Assembly (NCBI RefSeq): GCF_031624395.1
Contig: NZ_JAMQON010000005.1
Coordinates: 124,001 to 188,000, forward strand
Origin: Halomicroarcula saliterrae
Lineage (GTDB): Archaea; Halobacteriota; Halobacteria; Halobacteriales; Haloarculaceae
Length of the DNA stretch: 64,000 nucleotides
Direction of reading: 5' to 3'
Shown here: one piece after another, positions 1 to 10,208 of the stretch
Layout of the letters: every line of letters starts with the position of its first letter
How positions within the stretch are numbered: position 1 is the first letter of the stretch
The notes under the pieces: generated by a model
What the model was told of the DNA's origin: nothing
The model's input: only the letters and a program-made list of their open reading frames with translations
Database searches by the model: none
Program-made: the position numbers and the translations under genes

Positions 1-659
1 TCGGACAGTCCGTGTCGCCCCGACTCCGACGTATCCCTCCCATGGTGAAACGACGCGCTCTCGATGAATTCGGCATCCGTCGGAGGTCGCCAGCCGCCCC
101 ACGGTTCCTCGGATTCGACGACGACGGTCTTCCCACCGGAAAGCTCCGCCGTGTACCACGGCGGCGAGTCGAACATCGCGTTGAGACCGCCGAACTGGGC
201 CAGGACGTCGTCTGAATACACGCCGAGTATCGGCGGGGACTCAACAGCATCACCGATTGGACGGTCGCGTGGAACGACAGACATAGAACGTCCCTCAGAA
301 TCGAAAACTGGCGTATACGCCGCGTCAAGCTTCGTCGCAAGTCTGCAGACAAGTTCGAACAATACACTCATCGCGCGGTGATATGCCGCAGCGTCGTTCC
401 ATACACTCGGATAAATTTTCTCTCCGAGGCCCATATGAACCGCTGGTTCGTCGGGCCCGGTAGTCCCATCCATTTTTATATCAACCAAAATGGTCCAATT
501 TTCATACGGTACCTCAAAAGTAACGTACCCTTCGGATACTGTCTCCTCCACTTCGGTGACATCGAATCCTGCTATTTCGAACGCATTGATTGTCGAATCG
601 ACGAGATGCTCGGATGGGGCCGGCTCGTATAATCCGAGAATCACCTCTCCATCGGACAT
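1..659 (-). CDS. Acidic protein, probable immunity partner of the adjacent toxin (C-terminus outside window)
   Basis: The frame is open from an ATG at 659 to the window edge (219 codons), so the C-terminus is missing. The protein begins MSDGEVILGLYEPAP and is acidic and soluble-looking, with no signal peptide or membrane segment. It starts one base after the stop of the giant secreted protein at 661-5850 on the same strand, which implies co-transcription and probably translational coupling. A small cytoplasmic acidic gene directly behind the toxin tip is the usual place for an immunity gene in polymorphic toxin systems. I do not recognise a named immunity family, so the role is inferred from position only. 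The first half of the gene is AT-richer than typical haloarchaeal coding DNA, like the toxin tip beside it. Confidence 0.75.
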   Translation of the reverse strand, partial: MSDGEVILGLYEPAPSEHLVDSTINAFEIAGFDVTEVEETVSEGYVTFEVPYENWTILVDIKMDGTTGPDEPAVHMGLGEKIYPSVWNDAAAYHRAMSVLFELVCRLATKLDAAYTPVFDSEGRSMSVVPRDRPIGDAVESPPILGVYSDDVLAQFGGLNAMFDSPPWYTAELSGGKTVVVESEEPWGGWRPPTDAEFIESASFHHGRDTSESGRHGLS

Positions 660-660
660 A

Positions 661-3600
661 CTATCCCTCTAAATCATTGTAGCTAGTAAAATCTACCGTC
701 ACTTCGCTGTCGGAACTTGACGACTTCACTTCGTCTTTTATTTCGCTTATTTTACCCATATCGCGAAGTCGGTCGCGATACTCATCAGTCGTCACAACCA
801 CGAGCGTATCTTCTCCTTCTGAGACCTGTGATTTGAGTTTCTTTTTAAGTGGGTTTACTTCTCGCCTATTGATAATGAAATCACTTTTATCTCCAACTTT
901 GAGATGTTTAGACTCAATAGCTGGTGAATCCAGATTTTTTCCATTGACCTCTAGCTCACCATCTACTTTAACGTCAATATCTGTATTACTGTTTGGTGCG
1001 TTTTCAATATCTCGGAGTGACTTTTGCATATGAATATTGTCAGCTTGGATACCGTTGTTGTCGTCAAGCACCTTCTTTGCGACATCTGTTTCACCAGCTA
1101 TCTCTTTGTATCCCTTGGTGTTCCCCTGTGCATGGCGGAGCATATCTTTGACCCCCGTTACACCGTTTTTGTTGAGTGAGTCAACTGTTTCCTGAACGCT
1201 TCCGGCGCCTTTGGTTGCCGGACCGTACGATACCTCGTCAGCTTGGTCATACGCTTTCAGGACGTCCTGCGCTTGGGAGTCACTCAATCCATCGGCCTCG
1301 TCCGTGTACTCGTAGACCGCTCGTATCGTCCCGTGGCACGGGCTGTTACATACATCGGTCGACATCAGCTCCGGCCCGTCAGTGCCGGTCTGCTCAATGA
1401 CCTCGTCGGCGAACTGCTTCCCGTCAGCATCCAACTCATCGTACCGGTTGAGTGCCGTCCCCAGTTCGTCACTGTCGACCTCGCCGCTGTCGTACGCTCT
1501 GGTAAAGCGCCACTGGGTCGCGGCGTCGTCCATCTGCAGCAGCACGTCGGCGGCCTCGCCGTCGCTGTCGGTGAGGTCGTTCAGCGCTCTCCGGCCACTG
1601 GGGCCGGTGTTCTCGAAGAGGTCGGTCGCTTCGCTGGCGGGATTATACTCTCCGTCAACCGAGTCGAAGTGGTTTTTCGTCGAGCTGTCGAGTTGGTCGA
1701 ACTGATTGGAGACGCGCTCCCGCCGCGCGCCCGGCATGTCGTCGAGTTTGTCCGCGACCCGGCCTGTCTTGACGTTAGTGTCGGGAAGTCGTCGCTCGAT
1801 TTGCCCGGCCCGGCGGACGGTACTCAGGCTCGTTCCCGAGGGCACGTCAGCCCCATCGAGCGTGCTCAGCACCCGCTTCAGTTTCGGGAATTTGCTCAAC
1901 CCTTGCTGGAGCACGCTCGATGAACCGCCCGTAACTGCCCCGGGCCCGACCGTCCCGGCGGCGTAGCCCAGCGACCAGCCCCCACCGAAGGACGTGTAGT
2001 ACTGCTCACCTCGGTCGAAGGGGTTGCGGGTCTCGTGTTGGTCCCGTATCTGACGGGACATCATCTCGGGCAGCTTCGTCAGGATGACCGGGTTGTTCGC
2101 AATCATGATGCCGAGCTCTTTCATCTCGTTGGCGTACCCCGTAGGATCGGTCGCCAGCTCGACGATACCGGTGACCGTCTCACCTGCCACTGTCCCGGCG
2201 CCCGAGGCAAAGCCCAGCCGAGAAATATATTTCTGTTTGGTGGTCCTGATGCCGATTTGCGAGTAGACGTCGGCCATCTTCCCGAACGAATCCGGGCCGC
2301 TGACTTCCTGCCGACGCTCGTTGCCGTGGGTGTCTTCGACTTCGACGTCGACTGTCGTCGGCGATATGAGGCCCGAAAAGACCTGGCCGAGTGTTCCGCC
2401 CGGTGTCCGTTCGATACTGAAGTCCCGCGTGAACGTCATCGCGCCTCTTCCCTCACCGTCGACGCTGCGCTGCGAGCTACCGTTCTTGTAGATACCGACG
2501 TCGTCGACGCCGCTCTGGTCCCAGACGCTGAGTGTCACCTTGTACTCCGTCCCACGCCCATCCGACCAGACCTCCAGCGGCTCGATAGTCGGCGCCGTGT
2601 GGTCGTGGATGGTCGGGTCGTAGTCGTTCGAGACCTCGTCGTAGTCGTCGCTCCCGTCGCGGTCGGAGTCGGCGGCGGTCGGACTAGTCCCGAGTCGGCG
2701 CTCCTCGTGGTCCTCGAGTCCGTCCCCGTCGGTGTCGGCCGACAGCGGGTCCGAACTGACGTTCAGTTTCCTGAGTACGCCGAGGGCGTTCCCACCGTTC
2801 TGACGGGCGCTGACGAACCGTTCGGCCCTTGAGGGCGACCGCGCGAGATAAGTGTTCCACCCGCGGTACTCCTCGGGGTCGGTGAGTTCGTCACCGTCGC
2901 TGTTGACCGCATCCGGGTTCGAGTTGGCGACGGCGATACTCGTCTCCAGCGAGCCGTTGACGACCTCCGTCTTGTAGACGACCTCCCGGCCATCTGGGAT
3001 GCCGTCACCGTCCGTGTCGGCGTCGTACGGGTCCGTCGAAAACGTCGTTCCGGGCCCTGTCGGCAGTGTCCAGGTCTGATTCTCGACGACGTCGCGGATA
3101 CCGTCCCCATCGCTGTCGAACGTCTCCCGCGGGATAGCCTGGGCCCGCATATTGGTGCCGTCGGCCGAGAAGCTGACGTTGGCCGGGCCGTGGGCGAGCG
3201 TCGAGACGTTGACAACCGTCTGAACGGTGCCGACAGTGCCGATGGCGAGGTCTTTCGAGACCGTCCCGCCGTCGGCGCCGGTCACGTCCACACTCGCCTG
3301 TGGGTTGACGTCGGTCTGCTCTGTCTGGTAGACGACTACGAGGTCGTCAGTGCCGGCGGCTAGGTCGTGCGTGACGTTCGCCGTACCCGAGTCACCGGTT
3401 GTCGCGTTCGTCGCGTTCTCTTCGGGATCGCCTGGAACATGGATGGTGATTTTCTCATCCATCACCAGCGACTCGTTGTTCGGGTCGGTCGCACGGCCGG
3501 AGAGAGCTTGCCAGGCATCGACGGTGCCGGGGCCGCCCGCTGGTACGTCAGAGGCGTCGTTGAACGCCGGCTCGATAGTGATACTCTCGTTCGTGAGGCC

Positions 3601-5850
3601 GCCACGGAAGGCACCACCGTCGGTGCGCTTGGGGTTCCAGTGCCAGTTGATGTAGGTGCTGTTGACGTAGTCCGGCGGGTCGTCACGGACCACCCATCGT
3701 CCTTGATCTATCGGCAGCCCATCGAACGCCATGGTGACTGCGCCAACGGAGTCAGTATCCGGATGGTCATGCAACAGGACGAGACTCAATCCCTCCGGGC
3801 CCGACCAGAAGAACAACTGACTCTTGTCCTCCTCGAAAACCGGGAGCACCGAATTCACTCTGTTATTCCCATAATTATAGAAATCCTCGATGGTCTGGCC
3901 GTTGCTCAGCGGGACGACCTCGTAGGAATCATCGCCCTGTTCGATGGTGATTTTCCGCGTGGTCGGTTCCCCGCCCAGCACGACCGTCTCGTTGGTAGTC
4001 AGGTTACAGGCGTTGCGACACCGGAACGAGTCGCTGGCGTTGAGGTCGATAGGGTCACCGATGCCGAGGCTGGTCGCGCTGACCCACTCGTCGGTGTCCA
4101 GCACGGTGAAATACGAGAAGTGCTCGACAGTGGCTGTCGCGGTGCCGTTTTCGATAGTGGTCTCGACTTTGCTCCAGGTATCCTTTGAGGAGCCGTTCCA
4201 GGTGTAGATAGAGTGATTCTGGTACTCGGACTCGGGGACCGACGCGTCGACAGGCAGTTCGACCGTTGCGTTCTCGAATGCCGTCCGGTTCTCCAGCCGT
4301 ATGGTCGGGCCGGCACTCGCTGTGGTGTTCTCGAAGAACTCGGGCTTGGCTTCCATGGTGACGTTGCCGGCCGATCCGTTCGTTCGGAGCGTCACGGTAG
4401 CCCCAGTCGTCTCGTTGTCCATCGTCGTCTCGAAGGTCTCGTTGCCGTCGAGAACGCCGTCACCGTCAGTATCGTTGTCCAGGGGGTCGGTCCCGAGTTC
4501 GAGTTCTTCGTCGTCATCCAGCCCGTCGGCGTCCGTGTCAGGCAGGGTCGGGTCCGTCCCCAGTTCGAGCTCGCGGCTGTCGGTCAGCGAATCCAGGTCG
4601 GTGTCAGGCCGGTCGGCGAGGGTGCCACGTCGGGCTTCCTCGGCGTTAGTCAGTCCGTCGCCGTCGAGGTCCCCGGCGCCGTCAGCTGTGCCATCAGCGT
4701 CGGTGTCGGCCGACAGCGGGTCGAACTGCTCGTTGCGCGCCTCGAACCCATCATCGAGTCCGTCGCCGTCCGTGTCGTTGGCCAGCGGATCTGTCCCGAG
4801 TGCATACTCCCGGTAGTTCCCGAGCGTGTCCCCGTCGAAGTCCTCCATGCCGTCGATGATGCCGTTGTCCGCGGCGATGACGTTCGTCTCGTTGGAGGCG
4901 CTGTCGTTGTCGTACGGGTCGGTCCCGGTGACGTTGCGCTCGTAGAAGTCGGGGAGCCCGTCGTTGTCGGCGTCGTTGTCGAGGTAGTCGGGCATCCCGT
5001 CGTCGTCGCTGTCGTTCGTTCCCTCGACGCCGTCGGGCGTCCCGTCGCCGTCGGCGTCGGTGTCGAGCCAGTTCGGTGTGCCGTCGAAGTCGACGTCGTG
5101 GGAGTAGTTCTGGCCGTCTAGAGCCTCTGTCTGGGTGGGGATGGTGTCGCCGTCGTCGTCCGAATCACGGTAGTCCGGCGTGCCGTCGCCGTCCGTGTCG
5201 ATGTCGCCTTCGCGGATATCTGGGATGCGGTCGCCGTCACTGTCGGCATCCCGGGCGTCGATAACGCCATCGCCGTCAGTGTCGATGGGCTGGCCGCCAT
5301 TGGTCTCGTTCCAGTCGCCGATCCCGTCGCTGTCGGTGTCGTTGTCGAAGGCATTGGTTCCCAGCGCAATTTCACGGGTGTTATTCAGCCCGTCACCGTC
5401 GCTGTCGTCGCCGGACGGTTCGACGGCGTTAACGTAGAGCCACTGGACGTCGCTGATATCGAGTCGGCCGTCACCGGTGAAATCGTAGAGAGAGGAGTAG
5501 TTAGTGACCGTGGAATCGTTGAAATGCGAGAGCAACGCCTGGCTGTCGACGACATCGAAGCGACCGTCGCCGTTGACGTCCTCGAAGCGACCGTCACCGT
5601 TTGGGTCCGTCGGTGTCGCCGATCCCACAACAGGTTCAGGCGTCACAGCCTTGTTCCCGGCGGCCATCTCGGTGCCTGAGTTCCCAGCGCCGGTGCCAGT
5701 GTTCCCGGCCTGTGCGAACGCGCCAACCGGGATCGCCGCGGCGACCGGACTCGTCACGAGCAGCACGGTCAGAATCACGGCCAAGAGTGGTCTGGCCTGG
5801 TCGCCAACGAGTTCGATACCGTCAAGCTGCCGCGTAGAATCCTTAGGCAT
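661..5850 (-). CDS. Giant secreted polymorphic-toxin candidate: dockerin, TSP3-type calcium repeats, nuclease-like tip
   Basis: 1729 residues. A hydrophobic signal segment lies at about 20-48. A type I dockerin pair follows at about 82-142, with two calcium loops ([14 protein letters not shown] and [12 protein letters not shown]). Long arrays of thrombospondin type 3-like Asp-rich repeats (DTDGDGLDD and variants) occupy about 148-475 and 890-1075. An unrecognised domain sits between them at about 580-800. After about 1120 the repeats stop and a helical pre-toxin region leads to a tip of about 110 residues. The tip contains NTDIDVKV (1622-1629) and AIESKHL (1644-1650), a D...ExK arrangement like the PD-(D/E)xK nuclease fold. 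This architecture (export signal, long surface stalk, variable C-terminal enzyme, gene for a small protein behind it) fits polymorphic toxins. The last 500 bases are visibly AT-richer than the rest. Nuclease activity is inferred from the motif. A plain surface adhesin is the alternative. Confidence 0.85.
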   Translation of the reverse strand: MPKDSTRQLDGIELVGDQARPLLAVILTVLLVTSPVAAAIPVGAFAQAGNTGTGAGNSGTEMAAGNKAVTPEPVVGSATPTDPNGDGRFEDVNGDGRFDVVDSQALLSHFNDSTVTNYSSLYDFTGDGRLDISDVQWLYVNAVEPSGDDSDGDGLNNTREIALGTNAFDNDTDSDGIGDWNETNGGQPIDTDGDGVIDARDADSDGDRIPDIREGDIDTDGDGTPDYRDSDDDGDTIPTQTEALDGQNYSHDVDFDGTPNWLDTDADGDGTPDGVEGTNDSDDDGMPDYLDNDADNDGLPDFYERNVTGTDPYDNDSASNETNVIAADNGIIDGMEDFDGDTLGNYREYALGTDPLANDTDGDGLDDGFEARNEQFDPLSADTDADGTADGAGDLDGDGLTNAEEARRGTLADRPDTDLDSLTDSRELELGTDPTLPDTDADGLDDDEELELGTDPLDNDTDGDGVLDGNETFETTMDNETTGATVTLRTNGSAGNVTMEAKPEFFENTTASAGPTIRLENRTAFENATVELPVDASVPESEYQNHSIYTWNGSSKDTWSKVETTIENGTATATVEHFSYFTVLDTDEWVSATSLGIGDPIDLNASDSFRCRNACNLTTNETVVLGGEPTTRKITIEQGDDSYEVVPLSNGQTIEDFYNYGNNRVNSVLPVFEEDKSQLFFWSGPEGLSLVLLHDHPDTDSVGAVTMAFDGLPIDQGRWVVRDDPPDYVNSTYINWHWNPKRTDGGAFRGGLTNESITIEPAFNDASDVPAGGPGTVDAWQALSGRATDPNNESLVMDEKITIHVPGDPEENATNATTGDSGTANVTHDLAAGTDDLVVVYQTEQTDVNPQASVDVTGADGGTVSKDLAIGTVGTVQTVVNVSTLAHGPANVSFSADGTNMRAQAIPRETFDSDGDGIRDVVENQTWTLPTGPGTTFSTDPYDADTDGDGIPDGREVVYKTEVVNGSLETSIAVANSNPDAVNSDGDELTDPEEYRGWNTYLARSPSRAERFVSARQNGGNALGVLRKLNVSSDPLSADTDGDGLEDHEERRLGTSPTAADSDRDGSDDYDEVSNDYDPTIHDHTAPTIEPLEVWSDGRGTEYKVTLSVWDQSGVDDVGIYKNGSSQRSVDGEGRGAMTFTRDFSIERTPGGTLGQVFSGLISPTTVDVEVEDTHGNERRQEVSGPDSFGKMADVYSQIGIRTTKQKYISRLGFASGAGTVAGETVTGIVELATDPTGYANEMKELGIMIANNPVILTKLPEMMSRQIRDQHETRNPFDRGEQYYTSFGGGWSLGYAAGTVGPGAVTGGSSSVLQQGLSKFPKLKRVLSTLDGADVPSGTSLSTVRRAGQIERRLPDTNVKTGRVADKLDDMPGARRERVSNQFDQLDSSTKNHFDSVDGEYNPASEATDLFENTGPSGRRALNDLTDSDGEAADVLLQMDDAATQWRFTRAYDSGEVDSDELGTALNRYDELDADGKQFADEVIEQTGTDGPELMSTDVCNSPCHGTIRAVYEYTDEADGLSDSQAQDVLKAYDQADEVSYGPATKGAGSVQETVDSLNKNGVTGVKDMLRHAQGNTKGYKEIAGETDVAKKVLDDNNGIQADNIHMQKSLRDIENAPNSNTDIDVKVDGELEVNGKNLDSPAIESKHLKVGDKSDFIINRREVNPLKKKLKSQVSEGEDTLVVVTTDEYRDRLRDMGKISEIKDEVKSSSSDSEVTVDFTSYNDLEG

Positions 5851-5915
5851 TAGCTAGTATTATATTTTACGATTATTTCATGATATTTAATACTGTCCAA
5901 AATGGACGTGATGAC
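5851..5915. promoter_or_regulatory. Short divergent promoter between toxin and cohesin-like gene
   Basis: Only 65 AT-rich bases separate the two divergent starts. TATA-like stretches (tattatatttta, about 5858-5869, and atatttaa at 5883-5890) could serve either strand. Such a compact shared control region would let the stalk protein and the toxin be expressed together. Confidence 0.5.
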
Positions 5916-6788
5916 ATGTCAGGGTCAGTTACAGATTTGATGGGTGCCGTGATGGTGTGTACAGTGGTGATGGTGAGCGCCGGTGTCGTCTCGGCCGCCG
6001 GGCCGACGGCAGTCGACCTCGGGCCGACCGACGAAAGAGTCTCGGCGGGGACGACAGTGGACTACGAAGTCGTCGTGGCCAACGCTAGTCGTGGCGTGGG
6101 GTCGGTCGATGCGACGGTAGCTGTCAACGATAGCAGCGTGGCGACTATCGAGAATATCACGTACCGCGGTAACCCGAGCTACGCGAACCAGCCTGCGGGC
6201 GGTAAGTCGGCCGACCTCTCGGCCACGGGAATGGATACGCTGGACAGCGGACGGGTCCAAGTCGCCACCGTGACGGTACGGTCGGAAACTGCCGGGACTG
6301 TGGCCGTGTCGATCACCGTTTCGGCGCTGGGCGACGAGAACGGCAGTTCATACTCGGTCACGGAGACCCAAGGGCGGACGCTGACGGTCGAATCCGACTC
6401 CACGGATGAAGGTAATGGTGGCGGCGGTGGCGATGGCGGCGACGGTGGCGATGGCGGCGGCGGTGACGATGGCGGCGACGGGGACGATAGCGATGGTGGC
6501 GATGGCGGCGACGATGGGACAACCTCGACGCCGACATCCACAGCCACGCCGACTGCCACCCCCGTCGACACTCAGACCCCCATCGACACTCAGACCGAAC
6601 AGCAGTCGACTGAATCCGTCGAGGGCACCGACACGGTCACCGGTGCCCCGTCGACTGCGACTGGGCAGTCCTCACCGACCACGACCGCGAGTGAGTCGAC
6701 CGAAGGTGGGTCCCTGCCGCTTCTCCCGATAGCTATCGTTGGAGTCTGCCTCGCCGGCGTCGGTGCCGTACTCTACTACCGCGACTGA
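5916..6788 (+). CDS. Cohesin-like surface protein with Gly/Asp and Thr/Pro stalk and C-terminal membrane anchor
   Basis: 290 residues from the ATG at 5916. An upstream in-frame ATG at 5880 would only add a non-signal-like extension. A signal peptide (about 1-28, ending VVSAAG) is followed by a beta-rich domain of about 130 residues resembling cohesin/CBM-like Ig folds. Next come a Gly/Asp-rich stretch, a Thr/Ser/Pro-rich stalk likely to be O-glycosylated at the cell surface, and a final hydrophobic segment ending YYRD that would anchor the protein with the domain outside. Cohesins bind dockerins, and the divergently transcribed neighbour carries a dockerin, so this protein may display that toxin on the surface. 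The cohesin call rests on fold pattern and context. Confidence 0.75.
   Translation: MSGSVTDLMGAVMVCTVVMVSAGVVSAAGPTAVDLGPTDERVSAGTTVDYEVVVANASRGVGSVDATVAVNDSSVATIENITYRGNPSYANQPAGGKSADLSATGMDTLDSGRVQVATVTVRSETAGTVAVSITVSALGDENGSSYSVTETQGRTLTVESDSTDEGNGGGGGDGGDGGDGGGGDDGGDGDDSDGGDGGDDGTTSTPTSTATPTATPVDTQTPIDTQTEQQSTESVEGTDTVTGAPSTATGQSSPTTTASESTEGGSLPLLPIAIVGVCLAGVGAVLYYRD
6411..6517 (+). repeat. In-gene Gly/Asp microsatellite
   Basis: About 107 bases built from ggcgat/ggcgac-type units encode a run of Gly and Asp in the stalk of the cohesin-like protein. Such tracts can change length by slippage, which would alter stalk length. Confidence 0.7.
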
Positions 6789-7325
6789 CGCCCGTGTGGT
6801 AGTTCTTTCAGTGACCTATTCCGCCGTAGGTGTCCCGTGTGATATCGGCAGTCGGAGAGCTGTGAGAGCCAGTACAACAGACCAGAGTAGTAGTTACACT
6901 TCGATGATGGGGTGTGCGACGACGATGTTAGTATTGGCCCACTATATCCTGAACGCCCCACGGCGCTGGCAGCCGCTCAGTGACATCTCCTCGCTGCGTT
7001 CGGAGCGGGGTCGCTGCAGGGACCACAGCGTGCGCCAGCGCCGGACCCCTTTCAGTCCCGCCACGGACAGCACCGCAGAACCCTCGCGACTGGGGCTGTT
7101 GCAAGTTCTGCTTCCGACCATTCCGAGTCAATATGGACGCCGAGGTCAATATCTCGCGAACCGATGTATGGACGGCCATGTGCCTCCTGGAATCCGTCGG
7201 TGACGTGTAGATGGACGGCCAATCCACCGAGTAGACACGTTGGAGGTTCAGCTACTGCAATAACATCCTGAAGCTCTGTCTCCGAGAGTGTCGCGACGGC
7301 TTCGGCGTATTGGCTCTAATCCGCG
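6789..7325. other. Intergenic stretch with one copy of a dispersed repeat
   Basis: No convincing gene was found. Short frames here have no family features. The stretch holds the 42-base repeat core at 7032-7073 and looks like decayed accessory DNA. Confidence 0.6.
7032..7073 (+). repeat. Dispersed repeat, copy 1
   Basis: The core begins gcgccagcgc and continues through ttcagtccc-n-ccacggacagcac. It matches 36 of 42 bases at 21681-21722, and similarity extends weakly upstream of both copies. Both lie in gene-free DNA just behind secreted-protein genes. Confidence 0.65.
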
Positions 7326-7690
7326 TTACTCATGGTTCACACCATGATGAGTCTCTATGAGCCGGTTCGCGGCTTCAACTGCAGGACCATCCTCGTCGAG
7401 GAGATCGACGATCAGCTGTGGGACTGAGACAGTCGTGACATCGTTGATTGTCTGTGCATTATAGAAGACGTGTTCGTCAGTTGCTCGAAACTCCGGTTTC
7501 CACCGCCGTTCAAGCCGTTCTCTTCGATGATGTCGAGCCACGTCGGGATATTATCTTCCCGGACGTAGAGGTCAGTCGAGGAACTGAAAAGAAATCCCTC
7601 GTGGACCTGTTCGGCCCCCTACGTCGTGAGTGCATAATCGAGGCCAGCGTCGCTCGTGCTGCTCGACCCCTGGTGAATCACTTTCAGCCT
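7326..7690 (-). pseudogene. Decayed AbiEi-like / HTH regulator remnant
   Basis: The last part of a protein ([16 protein letters not shown], then [16 protein letters not shown]) resembles the C-terminal region of AbiEi-type antitoxin-like transcription factors, where an INGV...YLDLL pattern is common. Upstream the reading continues only after a frameshift near 7510, and is then cut by an in-frame TAG near 7625. The gene is therefore dead. Family assignment is tentative because only about 100 residues can be rebuilt. Confidence 0.4.
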
Positions 7691-7723
7691 CCTGAATAGA
7701 GAACCCTCTCCTTGATAGCCTTG

Positions 7724-8230
7724 TTACGAATGCAACCGGTCAGCGATTTCTGTGACTATCTCGTACTCTTCAGCAGAATACGCAATCACGTCTATATCGG
7801 TCACCGACGTCGACTCGTACTGCCAGAGTTCCTCACAGATGAGCCGTGCCCCTGTTTCGAAATCGAACCCGGCGGCGCCAGTCCCAAGAATTGGGAGGAC
7901 CAGCGAGCGACACTCCAGTTCGTCGGCCCGTTCTAGCGTGTTCCGAGTAGCGGTCCGAATGCTCTCTGGTGTTGCTCGGCCGTCCCCGTAGTGGGGCATC
8001 GCAGCCGCGTGGATGACATAGTCGGCAGCCAGGTCGTACGCATCAGTGGCCGCGACCTCTCCCAATTCTACTGGCCCTTTCGACATCGCTTCATCGTTGA
8101 TCGGCCCATTCGTTGCGCGTCGCAGTGCGCCGGCGACACCACTGCCCATTCTGAGACTTGTCCCGGCCGCGTTGACCAACGCATCAGCCTCCTGTTGTGC
8201 GATATCACCTTGGATAACCGAGAACTCCAT
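7724..8230 (-). CDS. Macrodomain protein (ADP-ribose binding/hydrolysis)
   Basis: 168 residues, a single macrodomain. Visible motifs are GDIAQQEADALVNAA at the N-terminus (Asp and Asn contacts to ADP-ribose), GSGVAGALR (glycine loop) and GTGAAGFDF (phosphate loop). The family removes ADP-ribose or O-acetyl-ADP-ribose and can counter ADP-ribosylating toxins. The protein is cytoplasmic, with no extra domains. It lies 23 bases downstream of a degenerate paralogue (8254-8814) on the same strand, a clear tandem duplication. Exact substrate is not decidable from sequence. Confidence 0.9.
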   Translation of the reverse strand: MEFSVIQGDIAQQEADALVNAAGTSLRMGSGVAGALRRATNGPINDEAMSKGPVELGEVAATDAYDLAADYVIHAAAMPHYGDGRATPESIRTATRNTLERADELECRSLVLPILGTGAAGFDFETGARLICEELWQYESTSVTDIDVIAYSAEEYEIVTEIADRLHS

Positions 8231-8253
8231 ACGCTAGCTTCGACTATACACTT

Positions 8254-8814
8254 TCAAAAATCTGTGTCTTGACAAGTCCGGTAGAACATCGCTGCAATCC
8301 GTGTGAGGCCGCTGAATTCCTTTTCACTATTAGTGATAATGCGGACATCGTCGAGGGTAGTCGTATCGTGTTCCCTCACGACCTCACAGACAATATGTGT
8401 CCCTTCCTTGAATTCGAATCCAGCGGTTTCAGTACCGATGACTGGGATGACGAGTGACGCCCCATCGAGTTCGTCAGCAGCGGATAACGTCGATCGCGTC
8501 GCGCCTCGTATGCTTGCTGCAGAGGCTTGTTGACTACTGAGGCTCGGTGTAGCCGCTGCGTGGATAACGTACTCCGCATCGAGGTCGCAGGCATCGGTCA
8601 CCGCTACCTCGCCAAGCGGAACTGGGCTCTCCGATTGGGCCGCAGATGCGTGCGATTCACCACCCGCACTCCGAAGGGCTTCAGCGACAGCGCCCCTCAT
8701 CTGGAGGTTTGTCTCGGCTGCACTCACCAGAAAGTCGGCCTCCTGTTCCGCGATATCGTCATATACGAGAGAGAACTTTATATCAGGAAATTGAATAGTT
8801 CTGTAAGTTCTCAA
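8254..8814 (-). CDS. Degenerate macrodomain paralogue, possibly a pseudogene
   Basis: It is homologous to the next gene downstream across its length, but the ligand motifs have eroded: DDIAEQEADFLVSAA has Ser for the usual Asn, MRGAVAEAL lacks the glycine loop, and GTETAGFEF lacks one loop glycine. The residue aligning with the start Met of the paralogue is encoded by ATA (8779-8781), as if the original ATG had mutated. The only upstream start in frame is a TTG at 8814. It may be unexpressed, or translated from TTG as a binding-dead homologue. Confidence 0.6.
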   Translation of the reverse strand: MRTYRTIQFPDIKFSLVYDDIAEQEADFLVSAAETNLQMRGAVAEALRSAGGESHASAAQSESPVPLGEVAVTDACDLDAEYVIHAAATPSLSSQQASAASIRGATRSTLSAADELDGASLVIPVIGTETAGFEFKEGTHIVCEVVREHDTTTLDDVRIITNSEKEFSGLTRIAAMFYRTCQDTDF

Positions 8815-8838
8815 ATCCAGCGCTGTCCCCTGGATTGC

Positions 8839-10065
8839 TCACCGAATCTGTCCAACTTTCCAGAGTAGTAGTCCAGTCGCGGCGAGGCCAGCTATCCCGC
8901 CAGCGACGCCGAACACGCCGGCAATCCCGACCAGCGGGACGAGCGGCCCGAAAAGCAGTGGAGAGACAAACTGGCCAGTGTATCCGAAGGAGGCTATGTA
9001 CGAGCTAAACTGCCCTTGTCTGTCGGCTGGTGCGAACCGTTCGACCAGCGCAAACGTCGAGGGGAACACGAGTCCGATTCCCAGTCCGAGCAGGATGACG
9101 GGGAGCAGTGCGCCGATGGGTGTTTCCATGACGACCGCGAGACCGAATCCAAGTAGCCAGAACAAGAACGCGATAGTGATCAGTGACGTGCGGGTGGCGC
9201 GGGTGAGGAGACGGTCGTAGAGAGCGGCTGAGACACCGCCTGCTGCGCCGTTGGCGGCCAGATAGAGACTGATTGCGAACGACGATGTCACCCCGACTGT
9301 CGAGAGCAACTGTGGATAGAACACGACGACTGCGTAGAGAAAGACGTTGGCCCCGAAGTACAGCACGTACACGAGTGCGAGCGGTGGCTGACGCTGGAAC
9401 ACGGCCAGCGTCGCTCGTACGCGGTCACCCAGACCCGCTGGTGTGTTCTCCCCAGGTTTCGAATCGTCGAGCGAATCTGAACTCTCGGCCGGTTTCGGAA
9501 TCGTCAGGACTGCTACCAGCCCGAGTGGAAGCGCAACGAGATAGACACCGAACGGCAGGTTCCAGGCGATGGTGCCTGCTGCACCGCCGACCAGGGGCCA
9601 GACAGCGGCACCGGCGCTGTTGGCGCTGCTTCGATACCCCAGTGCACGTTCCATCGCCTGCCCCTCGTATAGGTTGTAGATGAGCACGGTTATCGAGGTG
9701 TAGACCGCTGCCGTCCCAATCCCGAGGACCACCCGTGACAGTAGTAACGTGGTGAATGTATCGACGAACAGGCCTGCACCGCCACCGAGACCGTAGATGA
9801 TGAGCCCGCCCACGAACGGTCGCCGTGGCCCTACCCGGTCGATTAGCGTCCCCATCAGCGGGCTTGCAAGAACAATCACACCGCCGTGGGTCGTTATGAT
9901 GAGTCCAGCTGCGGTCCCCGAGACGCCCAGCTCAGACTGAATCTGTGGGACGATTGGACCGAGAATCGCCCCCGCCATCACCGTCAGCGTGGCAGCCGCA
10001 ACGATAACCCAGAGTGACCGACGTCGGCTCGGTGTAATCCACACGTATCGCCGTTTAGTGGCCAC
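8839..10065 (-). CDS. MFS transporter
   Basis: About 408 residues from a GTG at 10065. The frame is open to 10161, but those 32 extra residues look non-coding and precede the basic RRR stretch before the first membrane segment. About twelve hydrophobic helices are visible. The MFS loop 2/3 motif appears as MGTLIDRVGPRRPFVGG, and a long acidic loop (SSDSLDDSKPGE) divides the two halves. It resembles drug/small-molecule efflux permeases. The substrate cannot be named. It is divergent from the dehydrogenase at 10209. Confidence 0.88.
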   Translation of the reverse strand: MATKRRYVWITPSRRRSLWVIVAAATLTVMAGAILGPIVPQIQSELGVSGTAAGLIITTHGGVIVLASPLMGTLIDRVGPRRPFVGGLIIYGLGGGAGLFVDTFTTLLLSRVVLGIGTAAVYTSITVLIYNLYEGQAMERALGYRSSANSAGAAVWPLVGGAAGTIAWNLPFGVYLVALPLGLVAVLTIPKPAESSDSLDDSKPGENTPAGLGDRVRATLAVFQRQPPLALVYVLYFGANVFLYAVVVFYPQLLSTVGVTSSFAISLYLAANGAAGGVSAALYDRLLTRATRTSLITIAFLFWLLGFGLAVVMETPIGALLPVILLGLGIGLVFPSTFALVERFAPADRQGQFSSYIASFGYTGQFVSPLLFGPLVPLVGIAGVFGVAGGIAGLAATGLLLWKVGQIR

Positions 10066-10208
10066 CAATTCGATGGTTTCGGTTCCAATTACGACTCGTC
10101 TAAAACAGCGCTCTCCTCGGGGAGCCGAGATACTGAGTAGCGCACGACAGAACACATCCAAGCTGCCAATCTACACCCTTTTGCGCTTCCTGCCTGAACG
10201 GGAAGTAT

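Noticed and set aside
1243-1923. Long plus-strand frame opposite the toxin gene
   Set aside because: It is the antisense of well-supported coding sequence, and its Arg/Val-rich composition is typical of antisense frames in GC-rich haloarchaeal genes.
6411-6517. Tandem repeat considered as a CRISPR array
   Set aside because: Units are 6-12 bases with no spacers and encode a Gly/Asp protein tract in frame.
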